Source of the DNA: Mycoavidus cysteinexigens_B
Lineage (GTDB): Bacteria > Pseudomonadota > Gammaproteobacteria > Burkholderiales > Burkholderiaceae
Length of the DNA: 64,000 nucleotides
Assembly: GCA_031963465.1 (NCBI GenBank)
Contig: JASSUG010000002.1
Span: 186,001-250,000 of the forward strand
Direction of reading: 5' to 3'
In this document: positions 53,796-61,710 of the stretch, in pieces
Position numbering within the stretch: position 1 is the stretch's first letter
Layout of the letters: each line of letters opens with the position of its first letter
Translations under genes and position numbers: made by a program
The notes under the pieces: model-generated
What the model was told of the DNA's origin: nothing
Databases searched by the model: none
What the model saw: only the letters and a program-made list of their open reading frames with translations

Positions 53796-54713
53796 ATGAG
53801 TCCACGTGAAATTCAAGGCATGCTGCTTGGCTTGCTAAGCGTTATTCTTTTCAGCATAACGTTACCGATGACACGCATTACCATTATGGAAATCCATCCA
53901 TTACTCAATGGGCTTGGGCGTTCATTCATAGCGGCGATACCTGCAGCCATCTTACTGGCCTGGCGCCGAGAAAAATGGCCGACTAAACAACAAATGAAGG
54001 GGCTAGCCGTTGTCGCCTTAGGCGCAATTATAGTGTTTCCGGTATGTACTGCTTGGGCTATGCGTACCCTGCCCGCTTCGCACGGCGCGATTGTCAATGG
54101 ACTACAACCCTTATGCGTTGCTGTCTATGCAGTGTGGTTCGCCCGTGAAAAACCCTCCCGTACATTTTGGCTATGCTCAATCATGGGCAGCACACTCATT
54201 CTCACCTATGCAATGCGCGCAAGTGGCGGCACATTAATGGCCGGGGATATCTTTATGTTGATTGCGGTGGTTTTTGGCGCGCTCGGCTATACAGAAGGGG
54301 GGCGCCTGGCTAAGCAAATGGGTGGCTGGCGCGTAATTTGTTGGGCCTTGGTTCTCGCCGCTCCAGTGCTAGTTATACCGGTTACTTTGCTGGCATGGCA
54401 CCATACCGGCCCAATTTCTCTTAAGTCCAAGCTGGCTTTTGGCTATGCTGCGCTTATTTCGCAGTTTTTTGGTCTTTTTATATGGTACGCGGGCCTGGCG
54501 TTAGGCGGTATTGCGCGTGTTAGCCAAGTGCAACAGTTACAGGTATTTTTCACGCTGGCTTTTTCTGCCTGCTTTTTTGGCGAGGAAGTTGGCTCGGACA
54601 CTTGGCTTTTTGCCGCAGCGGTTGTCTTCATGCTGGCACTTAGCAGTCGCACGCGGATTGCAGCGTTACCGCCAAGCAGCATCAGCTCCTCACAAAAGAT
54701 TGCGCACAATTGA
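53796..54713 (+). CDS. EamA/DMT-superfamily transporter
   Basis: 305 residues with about ten membrane helices in two EamA repeats. The first begins GMLLGLLSVILFSITLPMTR and has a RSFIAAIPAAILLAWRREKW helix; the second ends GGIARVSQVQQLQVFFTLAF. Such proteins export metabolites or amino acids; the substrate is unknown. ATG at 53796 gives MSPREIQGMLL; an in-frame TTG at 53703 would add 31 residues lacking family similarity. It precedes the ABC transporter genes by 131 bp. Confidence 0.88.
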   Translation: MSPREIQGMLLGLLSVILFSITLPMTRITIMEIHPLLNGLGRSFIAAIPAAILLAWRREKWPTKQQMKGLAVVALGAIIVFPVCTAWAMRTLPASHGAIVNGLQPLCVAVYAVWFAREKPSRTFWLCSIMGSTLILTYAMRASGGTLMAGDIFMLIAVVFGALGYTEGGRLAKQMGGWRVICWALVLAAPVLVIPVTLLAWHHTGPISLKSKLAFGYAALISQFFGLFIWYAGLALGGIARVSQVQQLQVFFTLAFSACFFGEEVGSDTWLFAAAVVFMLALSSRTRIAALPPSSISSSQKIAHN

Positions 54714-54844
54714 GAAAGTAAAATCAGCCCGGTATACTGTCTTGGTAATGAATAATAAGGATAAGACATGCGGATGAAAAAGCACTGATTTTGAGTTGGC
54801 ATCGCGCAGCAAAGTTAACCCTCGCCTTTTAAGAAAATTTTCTA

Positions 54845-55957
54845 ATGCCCGAACCATTAAAATTATTACAAACCAATCAACTTTGTAAGCAGTATGGCCA
54901 TGTCGTTGCATTAGCTCCAACTGATTTGACCGTATCGCAAGGGGAATTTCTAACTTTACTTGGTCCTTCGGGCTCAGGTAAAACAACGCTGCTGAGCTTG
55001 ATTGCAGGATTATTACAACCCGATGACGGCAACATTTATATCGGTGGTATCGATGTCACTAACAAGGCGCCATATGAAAGAGATATTGGTGTAGTTTTTC
55101 AAAACTATGCGTTATTTCCGCATATGACCGTGGCAGAAAATATCGCCTTTCCTCTTAAAATGCGCAAAGTGAGCGCACGCGAAATGCAGCAAGCCGTTGC
55201 ACGCATACTTGAACTTGTCGAGCTGCCGCATGTAGCTAACCGCTTTCCGCGTGAATTATCAGGTGGTCAGCAACAACGCATCGCGCTCGCCCGCTGTATG
55301 GTGTATCGTCCGTCGATTATTTTGATGGATGAACCTCTCGGCGCATTAGATAAAAAATTGCGCAACCAAATGCAGTTGGAGATTAAACGCATCCATCGCG
55401 AACTTGGCACAACGATCCTTTATGTCACGCATGATCAAGAGGAAGCGATGACCATGTCGGATCGCATTTGCTTAATGAACGGGGGCAAGATCGAGCAATT
55501 GGGTACCTCTATTGAGCTTTATTTTTGCCCACAGACCGCTTTCGTGGCGGATTTTATTGGCGAGTCCAATTTATTGCCAGCACGCGTCAGCCAAGTCGCT
55601 GGTGGAACCGTGCATTTCAACTTCAACGGTATGAGTGGGAGTGGCGTTGCCACCTCCAATGGCAAGCCGATCACGCCTGGCAGCCACATTGAGGTCATGA
55701 TTAGGCCGCAACATTTGCGCGTCAGCACAGAGAACAACTTAAACGAAAACCGAATTGAAGCCATTCTCACTGATTTCGTGGTCACTGGCGCCACCAGCAA
55801 ATCGTATCTATCGGCCCCAAGGGACACACAACTGATCATTGCGGAGCTAACCCAGGGCCACCGCTCACCTCGCCTTCAAGGTGAGAAACTTACGTTGACC
55901 TGGAATGCAGCAGATGCGATCGCAATTCCACAAGAGCCAATGGGCATTGAGGTTTAA
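54845..55957 (+). CDS. ABC transporter ATP-binding protein, PotA/FbpC-like
   Basis: 370 residues. Walker A LLGPSGSGKTTLLSLIAG, Q loop VVFQNYALFPHMTV, signature ELSGGQQQRIALARCM, Walker B IILMDEPLGALDKKLR and H loop LYVTHDQEEAMTMSDRIC are complete. A C-terminal TOBE domain follows. Sequence is closest in style to the spermidine/putrescine (PotA) importers. The stop overlaps the permease ATG by one base (TAATG), so the two are coupled. Confidence 0.93.
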   Translation: MPEPLKLLQTNQLCKQYGHVVALAPTDLTVSQGEFLTLLGPSGSGKTTLLSLIAGLLQPDDGNIYIGGIDVTNKAPYERDIGVVFQNYALFPHMTVAENIAFPLKMRKVSAREMQQAVARILELVELPHVANRFPRELSGGQQQRIALARCMVYRPSIILMDEPLGALDKKLRNQMQLEIKRIHRELGTTILYVTHDQEEAMTMSDRICLMNGGKIEQLGTSIELYFCPQTAFVADFIGESNLLPARVSQVAGGTVHFNFNGMSGSGVATSNGKPITPGSHIEVMIRPQHLRVSTENNLNENRIEAILTDFVVTGATSKSYLSAPRDTQLIIAELTQGHRSPRLQGEKLTLTWNAADAIAIPQEPMGIEV

Positions 55958-57819
55958 TGAAGCAGAAAGATCTTTCCTGGCAAGTTCGAGCAGCTCCAAG
56001 ACTACTCGCCGCACACTATTGGCCCCATCTATTTAGGCTATTGAGTAACCCAAAATTTTATCTCGGCGCGCCCATTATCATTTATCTGCTGGTGACGCTA
56101 GTGTTACCCATCACCCAGCTGTTCAGCCTAAGCTTTCTGCCTGAAGGGGAATTAGGGCTGACCCATTACAGCCGGCTCTTTTTGTCGCCAGTCTACCTGC
56201 AAGTGCTTGCCATCACCTTCAAAACAGCCGCCTATACTACTTTGCTTGCTGTCGTGGGAGGATATCCAGTTGCCTATCTGATTACTTTTGCGCCCCCAAA
56301 ATTTAAGAGTTCGTTGCTGTTTTGGGTCCTGTTGCCATTTTGGACAAGCTTTCTCGTGCGCACTTTTGGCTGGATGGTACTGCTTGGCCGCAATGGCATG
56401 CTCAATCAGATGCTCGCCCTCACCAAGATGACGGACACCCCACTCAATTTACTCTATCACTTTCCCGCCGTCCTAACTGGCATGGTGCATGCAATGATGC
56501 CGCTGGCCATTTTAACCATGCTGTCGGTCATGAAAAATATTGACCGCACCCTGCCTCGTGCGGCATTAACACTCGGCGCAAAACCCGCTAGAGCATTCTG
56601 GACCGTGTATTTTCCACTTTCTTTGCCGGGCGTAGCGGCAGCAGCGCTGATGGTGTTTGTCACGTCGATTGGCTTTTTTATCACGCCAGCGCTGTTAGGT
56701 GGGCGCAAAGAAATCATGATGACGCAAATTATCATGGACCAAATTCAGAGTACGCTCAATTGGGGGTTTGCTGGTGCTGTTTCAATGCTGCTGCTGGTAG
56801 CCGTGTTAGTCGTTTTTTTCTTATATAGTCGGCTCATCGGGCTTTCAAGTTTAGCCGGAGAAGGGACCACGACCACTCAGCACGCGGCCAAGCCCACCCA
56901 TCTCAGGATACGACTTGCTGGCTACTGGATCCTTGAACGTTTGGCCGATATTTTTGATGGTTTAGGCAGTCTGTGGCGCTATACGGTTGCTTGGAGAGCC
57001 CAAACCTACGCCAAAAATCCTGCAAAAAATCGGCATCTCTCCGGCAAGCAAGGATGGGCGCTGCGGATCGCTGCGCTGGTTATGCTGGCATTCTTGATGG
57101 CTCCGATACTCGTGATGATTCCAATCTCTTTCACTGAGAGCCGAGCAATCGATTGGCCCCCTCGAGGTTTTTCATTACAGTGGTATGACGCCATCTTTCA
57201 TTCACCCAATTGGAGCCATGCCGCTATACGTTCCATCTTGATTGGCATCAGCACGGGATTTTTATCGATGCTGATTGGCGCACCGGCCGCTTTTTTGCTC
57301 TCTCGCTCAGGTTTTCGCTGGAAAGTAGCACTGCTGGGTTTTATTCTAACGCCGATGATTGTGCCAAGGATGATTCTAGCGATTGGTTTCTTTTATCTTT
57401 TCGCTAAGCTAGGCTTAGTAGGTTCCATGTTTGGCTTGGTGTTAGGCCACACGACCATTGCGCTTCCGTATGTCGTCATCACCATCATGGCGGTGCTTAA
57501 AAATTATGATACCCAGCTTGATGCGGCAGCTCAAAGCCTGGGGGCTAACCGATTTAAGACTTTACGTTATATCACTTTTCCAATTTTATCCGCTGGCTTA
57601 GCCTCAGCGTTTTTGTTTGCCTTTGCCACTTCCTTTGATGAATTGACGATTGCCCTTTTTGTCACGGGCGGACTCAGTGCAACGCTGCCTAAGCAATTTT
57701 GGGATGAGATTACATTAAATGTCTCCCCGACGATTGCAGCCGTTTCAACTTGCCTGTTTTTCTTCGTGGCGATTATTATTGGCTGTGCGGATCGGTTGCG
57801 CCGGCGCAGTGTGCGGTGA
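55957..57819 (+). CDS. Fused ABC permease with two transmembrane domains (PotB-PotC type)
   Basis: 620 residues, twice the usual permease length. Each half carries an EAA-type loop: LGAKPARAFWTVYFPLSLPG near residue 210 and LGANRFKTLRYITFPILSAG near 530. In the polyamine and iron importers these are usually two proteins. The halves are joined by a hydrophilic stretch near residues 305-365. The partner ATPase lies directly upstream; no periplasmic binding protein gene is present next to it. Confidence 0.92.
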   Translation: MKQKDLSWQVRAAPRLLAAHYWPHLFRLLSNPKFYLGAPIIIYLLVTLVLPITQLFSLSFLPEGELGLTHYSRLFLSPVYLQVLAITFKTAAYTTLLAVVGGYPVAYLITFAPPKFKSSLLFWVLLPFWTSFLVRTFGWMVLLGRNGMLNQMLALTKMTDTPLNLLYHFPAVLTGMVHAMMPLAILTMLSVMKNIDRTLPRAALTLGAKPARAFWTVYFPLSLPGVAAAALMVFVTSIGFFITPALLGGRKEIMMTQIIMDQIQSTLNWGFAGAVSMLLLVAVLVVFFLYSRLIGLSSLAGEGTTTTQHAAKPTHLRIRLAGYWILERLADIFDGLGSLWRYTVAWRAQTYAKNPAKNRHLSGKQGWALRIAALVMLAFLMAPILVMIPISFTESRAIDWPPRGFSLQWYDAIFHSPNWSHAAIRSILIGISTGFLSMLIGAPAAFLLSRSGFRWKVALLGFILTPMIVPRMILAIGFFYLFAKLGLVGSMFGLVLGHTTIALPYVVITIMAVLKNYDTQLDAAAQSLGANRFKTLRYITFPILSAGLASAFLFAFATSFDELTIALFVTGGLSATLPKQFWDEITLNVSPTIAAVSTCLFFFVAIIIGCADRLRRRSVR

Positions 57820-57907
57820 AGGCCCTTATTCGTTAACCTGCAAATTCGCCTGGACGTCAGTGTCCTTAGATTGGGGTTAAGCTAATAAAATTTGGGGTAA
57901 CTTGAGA
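57820..57907. other. Spacer between the permease gene and the miniature element
   Basis: Short AT-rich spacer with no recognisable gene or terminator. Confidence 0.4.
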
Positions 57908-58044
57908 TGGAGAGTGTTCCAAACTGGGGGCTGACGGCCGAAGCAGTGGAAGCGAGTGCATTGATATTGCCGAACAGCCGCCAGAAAAACTGAGCCATAC
58001 TCGATCAGTTGATTACGTCAGCCCCCAGTTTGGAACACTCTCCA
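57908..58044. mobile_element. Miniature element with perfect 28-bp inverted repeats
   Basis: 137 bp bounded by perfect 28-bp inverted repeats (57908-57935 and 58017-58044; left end begins TGGAGAGTGTTCCAAACTGG). The 81-bp core has, on the minus strand, an open frame MAQFFWRLFGNINALA that continues through the left repeat and may be the start of a lost transposase. No target duplication is obvious. The structure is that of a MITE or internally deleted insertion sequence; the family is not identified. Confidence 0.8.
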
Positions 58045-58238
58045 AAGATAGCAGTAAAATACGAACCGTAAAATGTGTGATAAAAACCTTTCCGTAGTGC
58101 GTTGCCCCAAGGCATATCCTACTGCCAAAAATGGCTGGAACTGGATTCACTTTAAGTTCTGACGCTCAGCAAAAAAAGAGGTGGCCCTATTCCACGCTTA
58201 CTCGATGAAAGGCGCACCGTAATTTATTTAACTTAAAG
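58045..58238. other. Upstream region of the F-box-like WD40 gene
   Basis: 194 bp, AT-rich towards the gene (TTATTTAACTTAAAG just before the ATG). It presumably holds the promoter, but I see no clear -35/-10 pair and no strong ribosome-binding site. Confidence 0.35.
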
Positions 58239-60863
58239 ATGTCTATGTCAATTTATATTCCAAGCACCACTATTCCATCCTATTCCGCCGTACAAAAATC
58301 TCTAACGCCTTCATTATCTTCACTACCGGTTGAAATCCAAGAAGAAATAGAAAATCATCTGGATTCGTCTGCCCGGCAGGCGCTCTTTGAAGCATTGATT
58401 ACGGTAACACGTGATGGCGAACCCATAAACTCACCTCTCCTTAAATTGCACTTGCTGCTACAAAAGATTCCATCTAAATATCAACAAGCTTTGGGCAGAT
58501 TCGATGCAAGCTTGCGGAGATTCGCGTTGAATCAATTGCAAAGGTTATCAGAGTTAAAGCAACTCGATACAGTGGTAGAGAAGTCAGCATTTTTTGAGTT
58601 GGTGCGTGTGGTTGATGATCCAGAGATATTTAGATATTTAAGGGAAGAAATCCAACAAGAACCGGCGTTAAAGGAAAAGCTACTGAATTGGGTCGAACTC
58701 TCAAAAACCGAAGAAGTAGTGCAGCCCATAGCGGCAAATGCGTTGACCCTCTTGGTGAAAAGTGGTGTGCAGTTTAATGGAGCGGATTTAAGGGGAATCC
58801 GAATCCCTGGAGCAGACCTAAGTTTTGGGGTATTCGATTCAGCGCAGTTGCAAGGGGCTGATTTAAGAAAGACCAATCTTCGTAATAGTTGGTTGCGTGA
58901 GGCGAATTTAAGCGGAGCGCAGATGGCCGGGATGCAGTTTGGCGCATGGCCTTATCTCCAAGAAGAAAGTCCTGTGAATTCCTGCGCGTATTCCCCAGAT
59001 GGGAAAAACTGTGCGGTAGGGCTTGATAACGGCACGATCAGCGTGTATACGACTTCGGATTGGGGAAAAACCTACACCTTAGAAGGACATACCAAAGCTG
59101 TTAGGAGCGCGGTATATTCGCCGAGCGGGTCGCAGATCGCCTCGGGGAGTGAAGACTATACGGTGCGTCTATGGGACGCGCACAGCGGAGCGGCTGGGCA
59201 CACCTTAGAAGGACATACAGACTTTGTTAATAGCGTGGTGTATTCGCCGAGCGGTGCGCAGATCGCCTCGGGGAGTGATGACCATACGGTGCGGCTGTGG
59301 GACGCGCACAGCGGAGCGGCTGGGCACACCTTACGCGGACATACCTCCTATGTTAGGAGCGTGGTGTATTCGCCGAGCGGCGCGCAGATCGCATCGGGCA
59401 GTGTTGACCATACGGTGCGGCTGTGGGATGCGCACAGCGGTGTGGCCGGGCACACCTTACAAGGACGTACCTCCTTGGTTAGGAGCGTGGTGTATTCGCC
59501 GAGCGTGGTGTATTCGCCGAGCGGCGCACAGGTCGCCTCGGGCAGTGCTGACCATACGGTGCGGCTGTGGGACGCGCACAGCGGCGCAGCCGGGCACACC
59601 TTAGAAGGACATACCTCCTATGTTAATAGCGTGGTGTATTCGCCGAGCGGTTCGCAGATCGCCTCGGGGAGTTCTGACAATACGGTGCGTCTGTGGGACG
59701 CGCAAAGCGGAGCGGCTGGGCACACCTTACGCGGACATACCTCCTATGTTAGGAGCGTGGCGTATTCGCCGAGCGGGTCGCAGATCGCCTCGGGGAGTTA
59801 TGACAAGACGGTGCGTCTGTGGGACGCGCACAGCGGAGCGGCTGGGCACACCTTAGAAGGACATACAGACTCTGTTATGAGCGTGGTGTATTCGCCGAGC
59901 GGGTCGCAGATCGCCTCGGGGAGTGGTGACAAGACGGTGCGTCTGTGGGACGCGCACAGCGGAGCGGCTGGACACACCTTAGAAGGACATACCGCCACTG
60001 TTATGAGCGTGGTGTATTCGCCGAGCGGGTCGCAGATCGCCTCGGGGAGTTATGACAAGACGGTGCGTCTGTGGGACGCGCACAGCGGAGCGGCTGGGCA
60101 CACCCTAGAAGGACATACCTCCTATGTTAATAGCGTGGTGTATTCGCCGAGCGGGTCGCAGATCGCCTCGGGCAGTGCTGACAATACGGTGCGTCTGTGG
60201 GACGCGCAAAGCGGAGCGGCTGGGCACACCTTAGAAGGACATACAGACTCTGTTATGAGCGTGGTGTATTCGCCGAGCGGGTCGCAGATCGCCTCGGGGA
60301 GTAGGGACAATACGGTGCGTCTGTGGGACGCGCACAGCGGAGTGGCTGGGCACACCTTAGAAGGACATACCTCCTATGTTAAGAGCGTGGTGTATTCGCC
60401 GAGCGGGTCGCAGATCGCCTCGGGGAGCTATGACAAGACGGTGCGTCTGTGGGACGCGCACAGCGGAGCGGCTGGGCACACCTTAGAAGGACATACCTCC
60501 TATGTTATGAGCGTGGTGTATTCGCCGAGCGGGTCGCAGATCGCCTCGGGGAGTGTTGACAATACGGTGCGTCTGTGGGAGGTCGCTTCGGCTGAGTGTC
60601 TAAGAGTGATTCAAGATTTTACCGGGAGGGTCTATAGCGTAGCCTGGAAAGCGACGCCGGAGGATTCCTATCTGTTGACTGGCAGTAGCGATAATTTTGT
60701 TCGGCAGTGGGAGCTGATAGAAAAGGGGGACGATGTTCAGGTGCGTCTGCGGTGGATGTCACCGCATACTGAGCTGAAAGTCAGTGCTGCCTCAATCGAT
60801 GGTGTAGAAGGCTTAAGTAAGTTGAATAGGCAGCTCCTGAAGCAACTCGGGGCGGTGAGATAA
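58239..60863 (+). CDS. F-box-like / pentapeptide / 14-blade WD40 protein
   Basis: 874 residues. Residues ~28-50 (LSSLPVEIQEEIENHLDSSA) resemble the start of an F-box. A helical linker (EEIQQEPALKEKLLNWVELS) precedes pentapeptide repeats (GADLRGIRIPGADLSFG; GADLRKTNLRNSWLREANLS). Fourteen WD40 blades follow; blades 2-13 are 42 residues each, nearly identical, except blade 5, which carries an extra duplicated VVYSPS. The tail ends GLSKLNRQLLKQLGAVR. No signal peptide or enzyme domain. An F-box plus WD40 layout is that of eukaryotic SCF substrate adaptors, so a host-directed role is a hypothesis. Same module as the NACHT protein and the partial gene at the window end. A hairpin follows the stop. 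Confidence 0.9.
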   Translation: MSMSIYIPSTTIPSYSAVQKSLTPSLSSLPVEIQEEIENHLDSSARQALFEALITVTRDGEPINSPLLKLHLLLQKIPSKYQQALGRFDASLRRFALNQLQRLSELKQLDTVVEKSAFFELVRVVDDPEIFRYLREEIQQEPALKEKLLNWVELSKTEEVVQPIAANALTLLVKSGVQFNGADLRGIRIPGADLSFGVFDSAQLQGADLRKTNLRNSWLREANLSGAQMAGMQFGAWPYLQEESPVNSCAYSPDGKNCAVGLDNGTISVYTTSDWGKTYTLEGHTKAVRSAVYSPSGSQIASGSEDYTVRLWDAHSGAAGHTLEGHTDFVNSVVYSPSGAQIASGSDDHTVRLWDAHSGAAGHTLRGHTSYVRSVVYSPSGAQIASGSVDHTVRLWDAHSGVAGHTLQGRTSLVRSVVYSPSVVYSPSGAQVASGSADHTVRLWDAHSGAAGHTLEGHTSYVNSVVYSPSGSQIASGSSDNTVRLWDAQSGAAGHTLRGHTSYVRSVAYSPSGSQIASGSYDKTVRLWDAHSGAAGHTLEGHTDSVMSVVYSPSGSQIASGSGDKTVRLWDAHSGAAGHTLEGHTATVMSVVYSPSGSQIASGSYDKTVRLWDAHSGAAGHTLEGHTSYVNSVVYSPSGSQIASGSADNTVRLWDAQSGAAGHTLEGHTDSVMSVVYSPSGSQIASGSRDNTVRLWDAHSGVAGHTLEGHTSYVKSVVYSPSGSQIASGSYDKTVRLWDAHSGAAGHTLEGHTSYVMSVVYSPSGSQIASGSVDNTVRLWEVASAECLRVIQDFTGRVYSVAWKATPEDSYLLTGSSDNFVRQWELIEKGDDVQVRLRWMSPHTELKVSAASIDGVEGLSKLNRQLLKQLGAVR
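59103..60632 (+). repeat. Array of twelve WD40-coding 126-bp tandem repeats
   Basis: Blades 2-13: eleven units of 126 bp and one (blade 5) of 144 bp, caused by an 18-bp duplication at 59485-59520. The units are nearly identical in DNA; blades 9 and 12 have the same core sequence. Differences fall on five codon positions of the unit (1, 17, 19, 40, 41). Confidence 0.95.
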
Positions 60864-60884
60864 GGAGTAAGGTTTTAACAGGGA

Positions 60885-60917
60885 GTAGAGAAAGGCCTCT
60901 GATGGGGCCTTTCTCTA
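60885..60917 (+). terminator. Hairpin after the WD40 gene
   Basis: GTAGAGAAAGGCC and GGCCTTTCTCTAC form a perfect 13-bp stem around a 7-nt loop, 22 bp past the stop. There is no T run after it, so it could be a terminator or an RNA-stabilising structure. Confidence 0.55.
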
Positions 60918-61146
60918 CAGGCTGGGGTAGGGCCACATAGGCTCAGTCAGATGACACTTCTGACTGGTGATTATAGCTGGTACTTAACCCGGTTTTCCGT
61001 TCTTATGGAAAGAATATGAATATGAGAAGTAGATTGGTTTTAGGGAGGTGGCAACTGCGTGCTGGTCGGTTTTTTATCGAATCTATACCCTGATTTTGCT
61101 TTCCATAATGCTGCCGCCCTTCAGGGCAATCTGCAAGGAGCACGGC

Positions 61147-61254
61147 ATGCTAACAGACTATTTCAAATCTTCTTTGACGTTAGAGCGCTACCGCCCTGAA
61201 CTCATAGGTCCATATCCAGATGCGTTCACTGCATGGCTCAATGAAGATGGCTGA
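61147..61254 (+). pseudogene. Tyrosine recombinase/integrase, N-terminal remnant
   Basis: An ATG with an intact AAGGAG site 8 bp upstream opens MLTDYFKSSLTLERYRPELI, then GPYPDAFTAWLNEDG and a stop. This is the SAM-like N-terminal start of a family of phage-type integrases (DYFxSxxTLxRxRxxxxGPYxDxFxxWL). The DNA-binding and catalytic domains are missing. Confidence 0.6.
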
Positions 61255-61260
61255 GATAGT

Positions 61261-61299
61261 ATCGTTTTATCGGACGCGAACGTTGTTCGGTAAAACGAT
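61261..61299. other. Imperfect palindrome, possible recombinase core site
   Basis: ATCGTTTTATCGGAC and GTTCGGTAAAACGAT are inverted arms with one mismatch around a 9-nt centre, just after the recombinase remnant. Arms with a short spacer are the form of tyrosine-recombinase core sites, but the role is inferred only from form and position. Confidence 0.4.
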
Positions 61300-61464
61300 T
61301 CGCTTGATTATTCAGAGCGTCGTAAAAAACGTTGGTGACACAGCCGGTGGCAGCAGCATTATGGAAAGCAAAATCAGAGCATAGGTTGTGATAAATGCCT
61401 GCCTAATAGGAGGTTGCTACCACTCACAACCAATCTACTTCCCATATTCATATGCTTTCCATAA

Positions 61465-61496
61465 GAACGGTTATGGGAAGATTCCCATAACCGTTC
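61465..61496. repeat. Perfect 15-bp palindrome with 2-bp centre
   Basis: GAACGGTTATGGGAA, GA, TTCCCATAACCGTTC. It sits exactly at the junction between the right end of the inverted-repeat element and the IS4 remnant, so it may mark the element end or insertion point. Confidence 0.75.
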
Positions 61497-61531
61497 AACT
61501 CGGCTTCGAACTCGCTCAGAATTGCGGGTAA
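61496..61531 (+). pseudogene. IS4-type transposase, last 11 codons
   Basis: Reads QLGFELAQNCG then stop TAA followed by TTGCAAG. It matches the end of the remnant at 20854 (GFELAQTCG, stop, TTGCAAG). Everything upstream is replaced by the palindrome and inverted-repeat element. Confidence 0.65.
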
Positions 61532-61710
61532 TTGCAAGGATCATAGAGTGCTTACTGTTACTAAGACTGATGTCGCCAATTTTGGCGTTAACGTCAGCTT
61601 CGTGCGTCACTACAACGCAGCATTTTCCGAGGTGCTTGGATTAAAAGCATTTTATCGGCAGCTACAGCAAGCACAGCGTGATTCACCGGTCGCCTCAAAC
61701 TTTACGAGTG
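61532..61710. other. Spacer between the IS remnant and the partial WD40 gene
   Basis: About 180 bp. A plus-strand open frame (GVNVSFVRHYNAAFSEVLGL, ending at 61721) has no convincing start and matches nothing I recognise. Possibly the outer part of a decayed insertion sequence. Confidence 0.35.

Larger units (their letters stand above)
60997..61470. mobile_element. Decayed element bounded by long imperfect inverted repeats
   Basis: About 123 bp at 60997-61119 reappears in reverse at 61348-61470, collinear and of equal length but clearly diverged. Shared blocks include CCGTTCTTATGGAAAG, AGTAGATTGGTT and TGATTTTGCTTTCCATAATG. The ~228-bp centre holds the start of a tyrosine recombinase and a palindrome. 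This looks like a non-autonomous or internally deleted mobile element. It lies between two convergent WD40 genes. Confidence 0.7.

Noticed and set aside
59224..60355. Several out-of-frame and antisense open frames inside the second WD40 array
   Set aside because: Same periodicity artefact as above; the in-frame WD40 reading is complete and conserved.
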